Shown here: in pieces, positions 12,001 to 18,150 of the stretch
How the letters are laid out: every line of letters begins with the position of its first letter
How positions within the stretch are numbered: position 1 is the stretch's first letter
NCBI GenBank assembly: GCA_030265145.1
Contig: JARBES010000123.1
Span: 1,289,102-1,309,682, forward strand
Direction: 5' to 3'
DNA from: Strongylocentrotus pallidus
Taxonomy: Eukaryota > Echinodermata > Echinoidea > Camarodonta > Strongylocentrotidae
DNA length: 20,581 nt
Position numbers and translations under genes: made by a program
Notes under the pieces: generated by a model
What the model saw: the letters and a program-made list of their open reading frames with translations, nothing else
Told to the model about the DNA's origin: nothing
Databases searched by the model: none

Positions 12001-12974
12001 TTTCTGAGAGTCTAGACCCTACATCTTAAAAATGGGGTGAAAAAATGGTCAAGCACTATACTATTACTAGGCCCATTTACACATCCCAAGCACCATTTTG
12101 AATTTTTTTTTTTGTGTGTGTACTGGAAAACCCCATAAAAAAACGTCAAAGCTTGCTCATACGGATTTGGGGGCAAGTAGTGCGCATGCGCAAATCATTG
12201 GTGCCCCGCATGCGTTAGCACTGAACCTAAGAGTCACGTGACAAAAAAACGGTGTCGTACCAAAGTTTGCTTTTACAACTACAAGTGAGAAGAGTAAGTG
12301 GAAAGATTTAAAAAAAAATGAGTGTGTGTAGATCTAAACGTCCGAATTCGCACTTCAAATTTAAAACTGGATTGACTTTGAATGACCACGTCTTCGTCGG
12401 ACGGGTTTTGGTTTGGTTATGGATTGGAAGTCGATGTCAAGTTGACCATTAAGTAATCATTTTAATTTTAGAAGCAGACAAGACATGCATTGCCATGGCA
12501 TTGAGCTTGAATTTGAAGCTTCTCTGCGGTCTTTCACGGTTTCACTTTCACTTTCAGTTTTAGTTTCAGGGAGTCTCATTCAAGTTGATTGAAATGTTGA
12601 GTTATACTGTAACATAAAATAGATCTCTAACTCTGAGTGATCTAACCGATTCGAGTGTTACTTTTAGAACAATCACCTACTAAGGCTTTTCTAAGACACT
12701 GGTCGATGTCATTTTCTGATCTTGATAGGAGTTGGAGACTACACAAAATGTCACGGTTGGGACTGTAATGTAGTATTGGCTCACAGAAAAGAATATTATT
12801 GATTCAGCTAACGAATATAAGTTACCCCATCGATTGATCTAATTAACGTAGTGAAAGATCTCGTTTATAAATAATAACTAGGTAGCTTTGTTCTCAATAA
12901 ATGACATGCGCTTCAGCTCACGAAAAGGATATAAATGGCCTCACTCGAACAGCAACTTTCACGTTCTCCCCCAT
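1..12974 (-). CDS. KIF28: KIF28/KLP-6-like kinesin-3 motor protein, 5' part of gene (exons 1-11, 3' end outside window)
   Basis: This is a multi-exon gene for a microtubule motor. Exons read from right to left: 12974-12933, then 11000-10806 or its duplicate 7113-6919, then 5936-5804, 5195-5107, 4267-4150, 3521-3410, 3009-2902, 2196-2063, 1588-1518, 915-855 and 55-1. All phases agree and give 372 residues plus two bases. Visible motor motifs are VAVRVRPF (7-14), the P-loop GQTGSGKS (106-113), [12 protein letters not shown] in the exon starting at 154, switch I NMNATSSR (224-231), switch II DLAGSE (262-267), VPYRDSKLT (311-319) and ADRAKA (355-360). The phrases [16 protein letters not shown] and [10 protein letters not shown] resemble KIF28/KLP-6 more than KIF1 or KIF13. 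Loop 12 (KKGIR) lacks the long poly-lysine K-loop of KIF1A. KLP-6 works in sensory cilia of worm male neurons; a ciliary role here is inference. The FHA domain and tail expected for the family would lie left of position 1. Subfamily assignment is from memory of motif phrases, not from an alignment. Confidence 0.85.
56..854 (-). other. Kinesin intron 10 with one MITE
   Basis: This intron of about 800 bp has GT-AG borders, is AT-rich and holds the palindromic MITE at 594-744. I see no other structure in it. Confidence 0.7.
594..744 (+). mobile_element. Palindromic MITE, family A, copy 1
   Basis: The ends are inverted repeats of about 30 bp: GGGCCCTGTTTCATAAAAC at the left, and at the right the complement of GGGCCCTGCTTTATAAGAC, each followed by TTGTTATCAAT. 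The element is about 151 bp with no coding capacity. A relative in the same orientation lies at 3973-4122. No target duplication is obvious. Confidence 0.85.
855..915 (-). CDS. KIF28: Kinesin exon 10 ([17 protein letters not shown])
   Basis: The 61-bp exon encodes [20 protein letters not shown] (residues 335-354) and one base of the next codon. This is the conserved beta8/alpha6 segment of the motor. It is flanked by a TTATAG acceptor and a GTAAG donor. Confidence 0.92.
1518..1588 (-). CDS. KIF28: Kinesin exon 9 ([20 protein letters not shown])
   Basis: The 71-bp exon encodes [20 protein letters not shown] and TIM (residues 312-334), after completing a valine codon split with exon 8. This is the conserved microtubule-binding helix region of kinesins. 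The donor is GTGAG. Confidence 0.92.
2063..2196 (-). CDS. KIF28: Kinesin exon 8 ([17 protein letters not shown])
   Basis: The 134-bp exon encodes [36 protein letters not shown] and MGAGKKGIR (residues 266-310), the switch II helix and relay region. Loop 12 is short (GAGKKGIR), unlike the long lysine-rich loop of KIF1A. Two decayed partial copies of this exon lie upstream in the same intron, at about 2451-2518 and 2769-2839. Confidence 0.93.
2451..2518 (-). pseudogene. Decayed partial copy of kinesin exon 8 (copy B)
   Basis: On the minus strand this begins like exon 8, with a CAG acceptor and AGTAAAAGAAGTAATATTGG, and keeps the GTGACAGGAGACAGATTA stretch matching codons for TGDRL. Similarity ends after about 65 bases. 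Key residues of SERVDSTG are changed and the segment lacks the second half of the exon, so it is not a usable exon. Confidence 0.75.
2575..2745 (+). mobile_element. Probable tRNA-derived SINE with CA-rich tail
   Basis: A B-box-like GGTTCAAAACT at 2620-2630 is followed by a conserved-looking body (GGATGGTGACGTTTAAAGG, ACGTAAATAATTATATCTG, ATACACGTCTGTAAAA) and a CACACACACCC tail. This layout resembles marine deuterostome SINEs. The A box is poorly preserved and the left end is uncertain. It lies between the two decayed exon 8 copies. Confidence 0.5.
2769..2839 (-). pseudogene. Decayed partial copy of kinesin exon 8 (copy C)
   Basis: On the minus strand, after TTTTCAG, the sequence reads [16 protein letters not shown] and then loses frame relative to exon 8. 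It shares with copy B the divergent tail (ATAGCTGCAT and TTGATG on the plus strand). B and C were therefore probably duplicated from one another after the first copy left exon 8. Confidence 0.75.
2848..2873 (+). repeat. Homopolymer run C11/A15
   Basis: Eleven C are followed by about fifteen A, next to decayed exon copy C. Length errors are likely here. Confidence 0.9.
2902..3009 (-). CDS. KIF28: Kinesin exon 7 (switch I end to switch II)
   Basis: The 108-bp exon encodes [27 protein letters not shown] and IINLVDLAG (residues 230-265). It ends in the first two bases of the serine of DLAGSE, the switch II motif. The acceptor is CTGCAG and the donor GTAAG. Confidence 0.93.
3410..3521 (-). CDS. 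KIF28: Kinesin exon 6 (switch I, first part)
   Basis: The 112-bp exon encodes [30 protein letters not shown] and TNMNATS, residues 193-229 with the first codon split. NMNATS plus the SRAH of the next exon forms switch I, which coordinates the nucleotide. The boundary inside switch I is AG joined to T, with a GTAAG donor. Confidence 0.93.
3973..4122 (+). mobile_element. Palindromic MITE, family A, copy 2
   Basis: The element has the same terminal inverted repeats and the same interior as copy 1, including CTGAAAT-GTGGCATT and the CTGAGAG segment, and the same length (about 150 bp). It lies in intron 5, within 30 bases of the exon 5 donor. Confidence 0.85.
4150..4267 (-). CDS. KIF28: Kinesin exon 5 ([14 protein letters not shown])
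   Basis: The 118-bp exon encodes [17 protein letters not shown], then [20 protein letters not shown] and FY (residues 154-192). [12 protein letters not shown] and LKVREHP are hallmark kinesin core segments. The donor is GTAAG, and a MITE (3973-4122) lies within 30 bases of it in the following intron. Confidence 0.93.
4380..4644 (+). mobile_element. MITE, family B, with inverted ends AGGCCTAAA
   Basis: The left end (GGCCTAAAAAAAAAGATG, then TATTGCCCTTT) is repeated inverted at the right (AAAGGGCAATA, then CTTTTTGTTTAGGCC). A second inner pair is CGACCGACCC against GACCGACTGACCC, as a direct variant. The interior is AT-rich and non-coding. About 265 bp, within intron 4. Confidence 0.75.
5107..5195 (-). 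CDS. KIF28: Kinesin exon 4
   Basis: The 89-bp exon completes the split glycine codon and encodes [14 protein letters not shown], followed by a charged, lysine/glutamate-rich segment to EEEYQ (residues 125-153). The AG acceptor follows a T-rich tract and the donor is GTAAT. The charged stretch lies in the surface loop just before the strand carrying LEIYNE. Confidence 0.9.
5804..5936 (-). CDS. KIF28: Kinesin exon 3 with the ATP-binding P-loop
   Basis: The exon is 133 bp and starts in phase 0 after a CAG acceptor. It encodes [16 protein letters not shown], then [19 protein letters not shown], then [16 protein letters not shown] is the Walker A P-loop (residues 106-113). The exon ends one base into a glycine codon at a GTAAG donor. 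Confidence 0.93.
5937..6918 (-). other. Kinesin intron 2 (from exon copy 2a), with retroposon insertion
   Basis: This intron has GT-AG borders, with donor gtact and acceptor ATACAG. From about 6568 to 6918 it belongs to the duplicated block. The 6659-6865 segment is an insertion absent from the other copy. I see nothing further between 5937 and 6567. Confidence 0.7.
6659..6865 (+). mobile_element. LINE 3'-end-like insertion in copy 1 only
   Basis: Between GGATATA and AATGATCGT the other copy has only about ten bases, whereas this copy has about 205 bases. The insert ends with a potential stem (ACAGGACCAATGG against ATTGTCATCCTGT) and TAAATAAATTAATTAAAAA. That is typical of the 3' tail of a CR1/L2-type LINE. 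No coding region remains. Confidence 0.6.
6919..7113 (-). CDS. KIF28: Kinesin exon 2, downstream copy (2a)
   Basis: This 195-bp exon encodes the same 65 residues as 10806-11000, except Lys instead of Arg in the MIKNPENE segment. Frame, AC acceptor and GT donor are all intact. It is the copy nearest to exon 3 (5804-5936). If the duplication is real it forms an alternative to the other copy; if not, it is the other allele. Confidence 0.87.
7114..7130 (-). other. U12 branch site and AC acceptor before exon 2a
   Basis: The sequence is identical to the site before exon 2b: TCCTTAAC at 7123-7130 on the minus strand, then ATTTCACAC directly before the exon. Its conservation shows this copy can still accept a U12 donor, although the exon 1 copy immediately upstream no longer has one. 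Confidence 0.85.
7131..8517 (-). other. Copy 1 of kinesin U12 intron body
   Basis: This is the counterpart of the intron at 11018-12922. It carries an intact branch site and acceptor at its 3' end but no donor at its 5' end. Sequence is AT-rich, with no repeats recognised beyond the general match to the other copy. Confidence 0.6.
8518..8559 (-). pseudogene. Kinesin exon 1, second copy (1a), U12 donor lost
   Basis: This copy still encodes [14 protein letters not shown] and differs from 12933-12974 only by two synonymous changes. The donor that should follow is gone: the minus strand reads TTC then TTCCTGAGCTGA, where the other copy has TTT then ATATCCTTTTCG. About 8 bases are missing and no GT or AT donor remains, so an unspliced frame ends three codons later. 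A near-consensus ATATCATTT occurs about 16 bases downstream, but only beyond that stop. The copy looks unable to supply a spliced first exon, unless this is an assembly error. Confidence 0.75.
8569..8582 (-). promoter_or_regulatory. X-box-like RFX motif upstream of exon 1a
   Basis: The minus strand reads GTTGCCAAGGAACC, matching 11 of 14 positions of the palindromic X-box GTTGCCATGGCAAC with one perfect half site. It lies 9 bases upstream of the ATG and is identical in the other copy. RFX factors control ciliary genes in animals; binding here is inference. Confidence 0.4.
8583..8800 (-). promoter_or_regulatory. GC-rich promoter/5' UTR region, copy 1
   Basis: A CpG-rich island (GCGCGCGCTATATG, GATCGCCGGGCTCC and similar) stands out in AT-rich surroundings upstream of exon 1a. 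It is followed by the conserved CCCCTCCATATTTTATGGGG, which reads ATAAAATA on the minus strand and may be TATA-like. Open frames on the plus strand here are antisense by-products of the high GC content. Confidence 0.45.
9218..9241 (+). repeat. (TC)n microsatellite at right end of copy 1
   Basis: About twelve CT/TC repeats lie where similarity between the two duplicated blocks ends. Confidence 0.9.
9243..9950. other. Unassigned sequence between the duplicated blocks
   Basis: This AT-rich stretch has a short AAATC tandem run near 9398-9421 and an open frame of 74 codons (9448-9672, plus strand) that resembles nothing I know. An AATAAA follows at 9694. It has no counterpart beside copy 2. I cannot assign a function. 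Confidence 0.3.
9951..10110 (+). mobile_element. tRNA-derived SINE
   Basis: A consensus A box TGGCTAAGTCGG (9965-9976) and a consensus B box GGTTCGAATCC (10013-10023) are spaced as in a class II tRNA. Neither the acceptor stem nor the full T stem pairs, so this is the tRNA-like head of a SINE and not a working tRNA. A C-rich body follows (ACCCCCTTCCCCCACCCC). The right end is uncertain. Confidence 0.7.
10381..10473 (-). mobile_element. C-terminus of a non-LTR (LINE) reverse transcriptase, cut by the gap
   Basis: The minus strand encodes [30 protein letters not shown] and stop. LWNSLP..IR..SL..FK..LKT is the characteristic ending of CR1/L2/Jockey-type LINE ORF2 proteins. The 5' part falls into the run of N at 10474. 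The AT-rich sequence from 10380 down to about 10120 is probably its 3' UTR. Confidence 0.75.
10474..10573. other. Assembly gap of 100 N
   Basis: There are exactly 100 undetermined bases, the usual placeholder for a gap of unknown size. It separates the two copies of the duplicated block, which matters for judging whether the duplication is real. Confidence 0.98.
10806..11000 (-). CDS. KIF28: Kinesin exon 2, upstream copy (2b)
   Basis: This 195-bp exon (65 codons, phase 0 at both ends) encodes [15 protein letters not shown] through [10 protein letters not shown], residues 15-79 of the motor. Its acceptor is AC, preceded by the U12 branch site. Its donor is U2-type (CAG followed by gtact). It differs from the copy at 6919-7113 by nine transitions, eight of them synonymous, with one Arg for Lys change. 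It lies just right of the assembly gap. Confidence 0.87.
11001..11017 (-). other. U12 branch site and AC acceptor before exon 2b
   Basis: On the minus strand the intron ends with TCCTTAAC (11010-11017), a U12 branch-site consensus, then ATTTCACAC and the exon. The branch adenosine is 10 nt from the exon, within the short range typical of U12 introns. The intron ends in AC, and no AG is present near the frame-compatible junction. Confidence 0.87.
11103..11452 (+). mobile_element. 350-bp non-autonomous DNA transposon inserted in copy 2
   Basis: The ends are ACAGAGCT and AGCTCTGT, flanked by the 5-bp duplication ATAAT (11098-11102 and 11453-11457). Removing the insert plus one ATAAT restores exactly the sequence of copy 1 (CCTATAATATATTTCAC). 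The interior is AT-rich and non-coding. It lies inside the U12 intron. Confidence 0.85.
11571..11792 (+). mobile_element. Insertion of unknown type in copy 2
   Basis: Copy 1 runs directly from TTAATTTG into TGTAAAATTT, while copy 2 has about 220 extra bases here. A short TTTGT repeat at both ends could be a target duplication. No inverted ends or coding region are recognised, so the nature of the insert is unclear. Confidence 0.5.
11809..12009 (+). mobile_element. Second insertion in copy 2, flanked by GTCTAGA
   Basis: GTCTAGA occurs at 11802-11808 and 12010-12016 on either side of about 200 bases missing from copy 1. The insert begins GTCCAGAGCTACCAAG, close to the end ACAGAGCTGCCAAC of the 350-bp element. 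It contains the inverted repeat GCGTGA-CA-TCACGC. Copy 1 has diverged at the site, so the borders are approximate. Confidence 0.5.
12923..12932 (-). other. U12-type (AT-AC) 5' splice site of kinesin intron 1
   Basis: The minus-strand sequence directly after exon 1b is ATATCCTTTT, which matches the U12-type donor consensus ATATCCTT. There is no GT at this junction, and the reading frame requires the break exactly here, after VRVRPF. Confidence 0.88.
12933..12974 (-). CDS. KIF28: Kinesin exon 1, functional copy (1b)
   Basis: The exon encodes [14 protein letters not shown], the first beta strand of the kinesin motor. The ATG sits in a good context (A at -3, G at +4). No in-frame stop is seen for tens of bases upstream, but the motor family normally begins a few residues before VAVRVRPF, so this start fits. 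The exon ends in phase 0 and is followed on the minus strand by ATATCCTTTT, a consensus U12-type donor. It pairs in sense with the AC acceptor before exon 2, giving VRVRPF joined to NEREK. Confidence 0.88.
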
Positions 12975-12983
12975 CTTGAATAA

Positions 12984-12997
12984 GGTTCCTTGGCAAC
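12984..12997 (-). promoter_or_regulatory. X-box-like RFX motif upstream of exon 1b
   Basis: GTTGCCAAGGAACC on the minus strand lies 9 bases before the ATG and is identical to the motif upstream of exon 1a. The adjoining CGCCAATC is also kept. It could be part of an RFX-controlled promoter of a ciliary gene, but may equally be conserved only because the copies are recent. Confidence 0.4.
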
Positions 12998-13215
12998 AAT
13001 ACGCCAATCGCTCGCGATATTTAGAGCGTTCGCCGCCGGCCGCGCTCCGATCCGTGCGCGTGCCAGGCTACCAGGGTTGCGCTGCCTTCGCGCTCAGGCT
13101 AGCCTACCAACTCGCTCGCCAAACGGCTCCCCAGCGAGCTCATTCATGCATGACGAATACTCTTTTATTTTGAGTTGTGTGCCCCACCCCTCCATATTTT
13201 ATGGGGAAAAAAGAG
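12998..13215 (-). promoter_or_regulatory. GC-rich promoter/5' UTR region, copy 2
   Basis: This is the CpG-rich counterpart of 8583-8800, with a TATA-like ATAAAATA on the minus strand within CCCCTCCATATTTTATGGGG. It is likely the active promoter, as it precedes the exon 1 copy with an intact donor. A transcription start cannot be fixed from sequence alone. Confidence 0.5.
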
Positions 13216-13644
13216 CCAGAGATTTATCTGAATTTTGTCATTTTCACAGTCCTTTTCCTGATACAATTGCTAATCTTGCCCTCACAGAATCTAGCTAGAA
13301 CCACCACATTTCGTGGGTAAATTAATTTGGTAGCTCCCATGTTTTATTTTCCATCTAGTAATTAGTGGATGGCTACCAGTTTTGTGATAAGATGAGAATC
13401 CGATGGGTCATGTTACCAGGCTGTTTTCAGGCAATGTTTTAACTAGGTTTAGCAATTAGCCTTCATGTTGCAAAATATATTGCAGCTGCATGCTTTGCTG
13501 GGAATCATTATGTTAGCATTTTCATCAATGTGAAGATATAAATAACCCTCTTTTAGTATTATTTACTATCATCACTATAAATATATTATGGATATGTTTG
13601 TTATGCATGCAGCAGTCGACTTTTATCATACACCCTTTATAATA

Positions 13645-13680
<36 letters not shown>
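13645..13680 (+). repeat. (TC)n microsatellite at right end of copy 2
   Basis: A long CT run, followed by other pyrimidine-rich sequence, marks the end of similarity to copy 1. An AGA/AGT-rich tract follows at about 13737-13775. Confidence 0.9.
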
Positions 13681-16600
13681 CCCCTCTTCTTTCTATCTCC
13701 TCTCTACTATATTATTATACCATCATCATAAAAAATAGTAGAAGAAAAAGAAGAAGAAGTAGTAGTAGTAGTAGGAAGAGGAATGCTAGTAATACTACGA
13801 CAATCGCAACTGCAACTAAATATACAGCTTCTATTCCCATTTTTGCAAATTTTGCAACTACTAAAAGCCAGGAGGTATATCAAATATATATAAAGGTATC
13901 CCAATAGTGAAGGGAGACCATCCTTCCTTAAATAAATAAAAAACCAAAAAAAATACACATATAAGTCAAACGGACACGGATAGAGTATAAATTTCATTTC
14001 AATGAATTCATTTCATTATTTATTTGCAAATTTTTTTCGCTTCCGCTTCGATACGCTATCCGAAGCAAGCCTTTTAAAGATACATAATTTATCATACATT
14101 AGTAAATTCACAAACTATTATAATAAATTCAACAAATTTCTGATGTATGCTTATTTATACTCAAGAGAAACTCAAAGCGCATACCTCAGCTTAAATCATA
14201 GAGTCAAGCCGACTGAATACCTGAAGAAGGACAATTTCTGAAGGTATGAAAAGAGAAGGAAGCCTCGAAATACCAATCACTTGATGTACCTGTAAATACG
14301 GTGACTGCCCATTTGTTCAAATATCTGATTCTAAGTCAAAGATTCATGAACATGAAAGATTGCTTGTCAGAATTATGTAAAGTTTAATGTTGATAATCTA
14401 AATGGCTACAACCCAAGAGACAAATAGCCCACGACACAGGAAGCACACAAAACTGACTGTGAAAGCTTTTAATTTTTCTACCGATTGTGGAGAATAAATT
14501 TTCATATCTTTGTCAGTCTCATAGGTTGTCTGTCTACTGGGATGTCCTGAATATAAACAAGGTGCACTGAATCTGCAAACCAATGGGCAATCTCCACATA
14601 TTATATACTACACACTTTCTCTTGAAAAAAACAAAGAAAATTAAAAGATATCTGCTCATTCTAATCAACTGCATAACTAATCATATTTTGCTTTAATGCT
14701 TTTCAAGTTTTTATATCATTGCTAATTAAAGCTTTCCTCTGCAACTCTGGGGAAATAATGATAATGTTCTCAGTTTATGGAAGGATCAAAGTGACACCCT
14801 TTCTTGTAGGCAAAGCTAGAATATTTCAAACGTATTAGAGTTGATTTATTTTTATAAGGTAATGAACAATGATCATATTTTTGATATGGATACAGCTACT
14901 ATGGAAAGAAATACATGTACATAGTTTGAATGACATAATTAGCATCACTCCTAATGAATATTCATGAGGTTTAAATCTTATGATTTAATATCCTGCTGCA
15001 CCTTAACTATGATGTAGTTATCTAATGATCTAAATATTCTCATGATAAGAAGAATGTATCATCAATGTTTTTTCAATGAATGTTATGCCTCATAAACTAG
15101 AGCTTTCGATCTAGTTCATATTCTATTAATGCGGTAAACCCAAACCTGGGTCCAATATCACATTTGATGAAAGGGAAACTTAGTTCTCAAACTAACTTCC
15201 TTTGTTAAGCCTGAGTTTTAACAAAAGCGTACACCCAGCGGTTCGACTTTGAGTAGAATATGGGTCTTTTAATGTTATCATTGGATTAAATTTGATGAAG
15301 TGAAACATTTTCTACGCGTTAAACTGTTAAATATTTGTGAAAAATCGACAACTAAACCATAACTGAACTGAAAATAAAATTGGATCAATCTTTACTTTAG
15401 AACACTTTAGAACTTTTCTTAGTAAACTTTCACAGATACCATAGAGTCTGTATTTGAACAGTGATTTCTACATCCAAGTCCAAGCAAGGAAATAATGAAC
15501 TGTATTTGCAGTTTATTTTGATGAAGAATACATGCATTTCTCCAGCAAGGTGTCATTTTCACTTCATCTCCTCTTATTACGTTCAGATAAACTCTTGAGC
15601 GCCAGAAGGGTGCAATTACGTCTATGTAAAGAAAGACTTAAAGGCCCTTTGGCTCTGAGCAGACATAATGACATACTAACACACAAATACAAACAGCTTT
15701 TGGATGAAATGCAGTTATTGAATAAACAAAAAAATTATGAGGGAGACCATGACGCAATGAATAACAAAATGCTCATTTACTGCAAGAAGGGGGTTAACTC
15801 CAATCGTGGCAGATTTAAACTAGATTTGACTAGGCACTGATTAAGCAAGGTCTTTTTTGCAGCTTCAAAAAGATTCATGAAATAAATTAAAACTCTATAT
15901 GCGCACCAAATGCTTTAGAGACATCAAATGCAAAATTACAATCAAACTCTGAAGTAATCAAGCACCTTTATACCAAGACCACCTGTCTTTAAAGTTAATT
16001 CTGGTTTACTTTTGACAGCAGTCCTTCGAGTCAACGCTATTAAACTTGCTTTAACAACCATCACCTTTCACTCAAGACAAGGAACCTCTACTGGTTTGAC
16101 TGTAACTGTTTAAAGGCAAAAGGAAACAAGTCCACATGTCTTTTACGTTCCTCTGACTCTCACAAATAATAGTTGATGTTCTCTTATAACAGAGGAAATA
16201 ACAGATTCTACTTGGTTTGCAATAAACATATTAGCAATCATGAATTAATTGTGATTTTTTTTTTTTTCTTTCTTCAAAGGTCTAGCAAAGGCGGGGAATT
16301 CGTTATGATATTCTAGAATTATTGCCTTCTGTTTGACTACTTTTATTTTGCACTTAATTGTTGTACAGTAATATTTACAATTGGTGTAAACATGTAAGCT
16401 GAATTTATAGTGGAGAACTGAATTGCAGCTTGTTCACCGTGAAATTTGTATGATAAGCATATTGGTCGATTACATTCAACTTCAACAGACTTTAATTAGC
16501 AGAGAAGTTTGCAATATATTGGCTTATTAACTTAAATTACGGGTTTCATGGTTTTGAGAATACCGTACATATTTAGATTTTTCATTCAATTTAACATTTA

Positions 16601-17137
16601 TTGAGAAACAATTTGATTTTAATGTGCCTATACTAACCATATGATACTTATTGCATTTTGATAAAGGATACAAAGTGGGTTATTATAAAATATAACTCTA
16701 CTCTACTCTTCCTAGAAATAAATATGGCTCTTTGAGTATTCCAAAGTAAATAATAGACGATAATAGCACTTTTATTCAAATAAAATCTATGAAAAGAATG
16801 TGACAATGAGGCTTGTAGTACAATGCACTTCCTTATTTGCTCATCCGCATGTACAGGTATATGGAGTTCAACGAAACTACAATGTATATGTACCATCTGC
16901 ACTTGTGCTGCATATTCCTCATTTAAAACAAAGGATGTAACACTTGCCTGCTTCCAAAACTGTAGTTACTGTTTGACTATGGTGCATTGCCAAGACAAAA
17001 AATAGCATCATTTGACTAAAAGATCTCAGGAAATGAAAATGACAATCTCGTTTTTGGAAGAAAAGCACTCTATTGCCTATAGCAGGCAGCAAAATGGGGC
17101 TAAATAATAACAATTAGTAATAGCTTAAAACATAAAT

Positions 17138-17138
17138 G

Positions 17139-17170
<32 letters not shown>
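17138..17170 (+). repeat. (AAT)n microsatellite
   Basis: About eleven repeats of AAT/TAA. Confidence 0.95.
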
Positions 17171-17171
<1 letters not shown>

Positions 17172-17327
17172 CAATGTCAGGTGCATTGAAGCAATGGAAG
17201 ACTATCGTCACACTTAAAACAATACTGCCCTCATTTGTTCAAATGGAAGCAAGAGACAGCAGAGTACACTGTAATGTATTTGTGAGACTGTGCCTATAAA
17301 AAAAGAAAATTAAAGAGAGAGGGATGA

Positions 17328-17328
<1 letters not shown>

Positions 17329-17352
<24 letters not shown>
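17329..17352 (+). repeat. (GA)n microsatellite
   Basis: About twelve GA repeats; they produce a spurious Arg-Glu run in an open frame at 17324-17524. Confidence 0.95.
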
Positions 17353-17358
<6 letters not shown>

Positions 17359-17772
17359 GTTTGGTGTCGACATAGGTAGGGCCGCTGTCTTTCTTTCTAC
17401 AAAGAAAAGAATCCTCTTATATGTATATCGTGGAAAAATTCATGCTTCGGAAATCTATAATATAAGAGATGTTAAATTTGTGCAGGTTGTCACTTGCTCA
17501 CTTTCAGCAATGATCGGGCAATAGCGCTTGCTTAAATATCAAAATATACATCACAGTAATTAGTATAGAGAAAGATAGAGAAGGGTGAAATTATAGATTT
17601 AGTCTGCTATTGATCATGTAAGCTACTATAAGTATACCTGTACATGAAGATATGGGATTTGCTTTTGATATTAGAAGTTCATTTTTCAACTTTTGTTCAT
17701 GGAATAACAGTTTTCAAGATGAATTGGCTTAAAGGCTTCCTGCACTTTTTATGCTGAAATACATCCCAGAAA

Positions 17773-17819
17773 GAGACAGACAGACAGACAGAGACAGAGG
17801 CAGACAGAGAGAGACAGAC

Positions 17820-17866
<47 letters not shown>
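17773..17866 (+). repeat. Compound (GACA)n/(GA)n microsatellite
   Basis: GACA repeats change into a long GA run of about 40 bases. Not coding. Confidence 0.95.
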
Positions 17867-17869
<3 letters not shown>

Positions 17870-18144
17870 ATGTTGATAGTGATATGATAATACAAGGTAT
17901 TTTTATATTAAAGCGTTCTATTAAACAGCATATTCAAAATACACTACAAAAATTAACTATACTTGAACCTACTTCAAATCATTTTAAGCACCTTGTCAAG
18001 TCTTAAATCCTATTTCCATAACGTGTCTGTATACAGAATTTAAAAAAAAGTTACAAGCCTAAATTATTAAGTGAAATGTTTAGTGAAAATGATGACTTAA
18101 CTTCATATCAATATGAGTAACAATTTTCGCTAGGGGCTCTCCAT

Positions 18145-18150
18145 TTTATT
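18145..18150 (-). terminator. Candidate polyadenylation signal AATAAA
   Basis: TTTATT on the plus strand reads AATAAA on the minus strand, about 550 bases downstream of the stop codon at 18696-18698. It is the best placed signal for the gene ending there. Confidence 0.35.

Larger units (their letters stand above)
10650..13682 (+). repeat. Duplicated block, copy 2
   Basis: This matches 6568-9242. It carries exon 2b, the complete U12 intron, exon 1b with an intact donor, and the same promoter region. It is longer because of insertions within the intron (11103-11452, about 11571-11792, about 11809-12009). It ends in a CT microsatellite. Confidence 0.9.
13683..18144. other. Long intergenic stretch without recognised genes
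   Basis: The sequence is AT-rich. The longest open frame (15532-15840, plus strand, 102 codons) matches no family I know and has no clear splice sites. A 79-codon frame at 14002-14241 is likewise unassigned. The only clear structures are the microsatellites listed separately. It probably contains decayed transposons I cannot name. Confidence 0.5.

Noticed and set aside
15532-15840. 102-codon plus-strand frame as a gene
   Set aside because: There is no recognisable family or domain and no clear splice sites; frames of this length occur by chance in such sequence.
16858-16938. Possible short plus-strand exon after TGTACAG, reading VYGVQRNYNVYVPS
   Set aside because: It is a single short segment with no partner exon and no known family; probably chance.
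17324-17524. Plus-strand frame starting with Arg-Glu repeats
   Set aside because: The start is a GA microsatellite and the remainder resembles nothing known.
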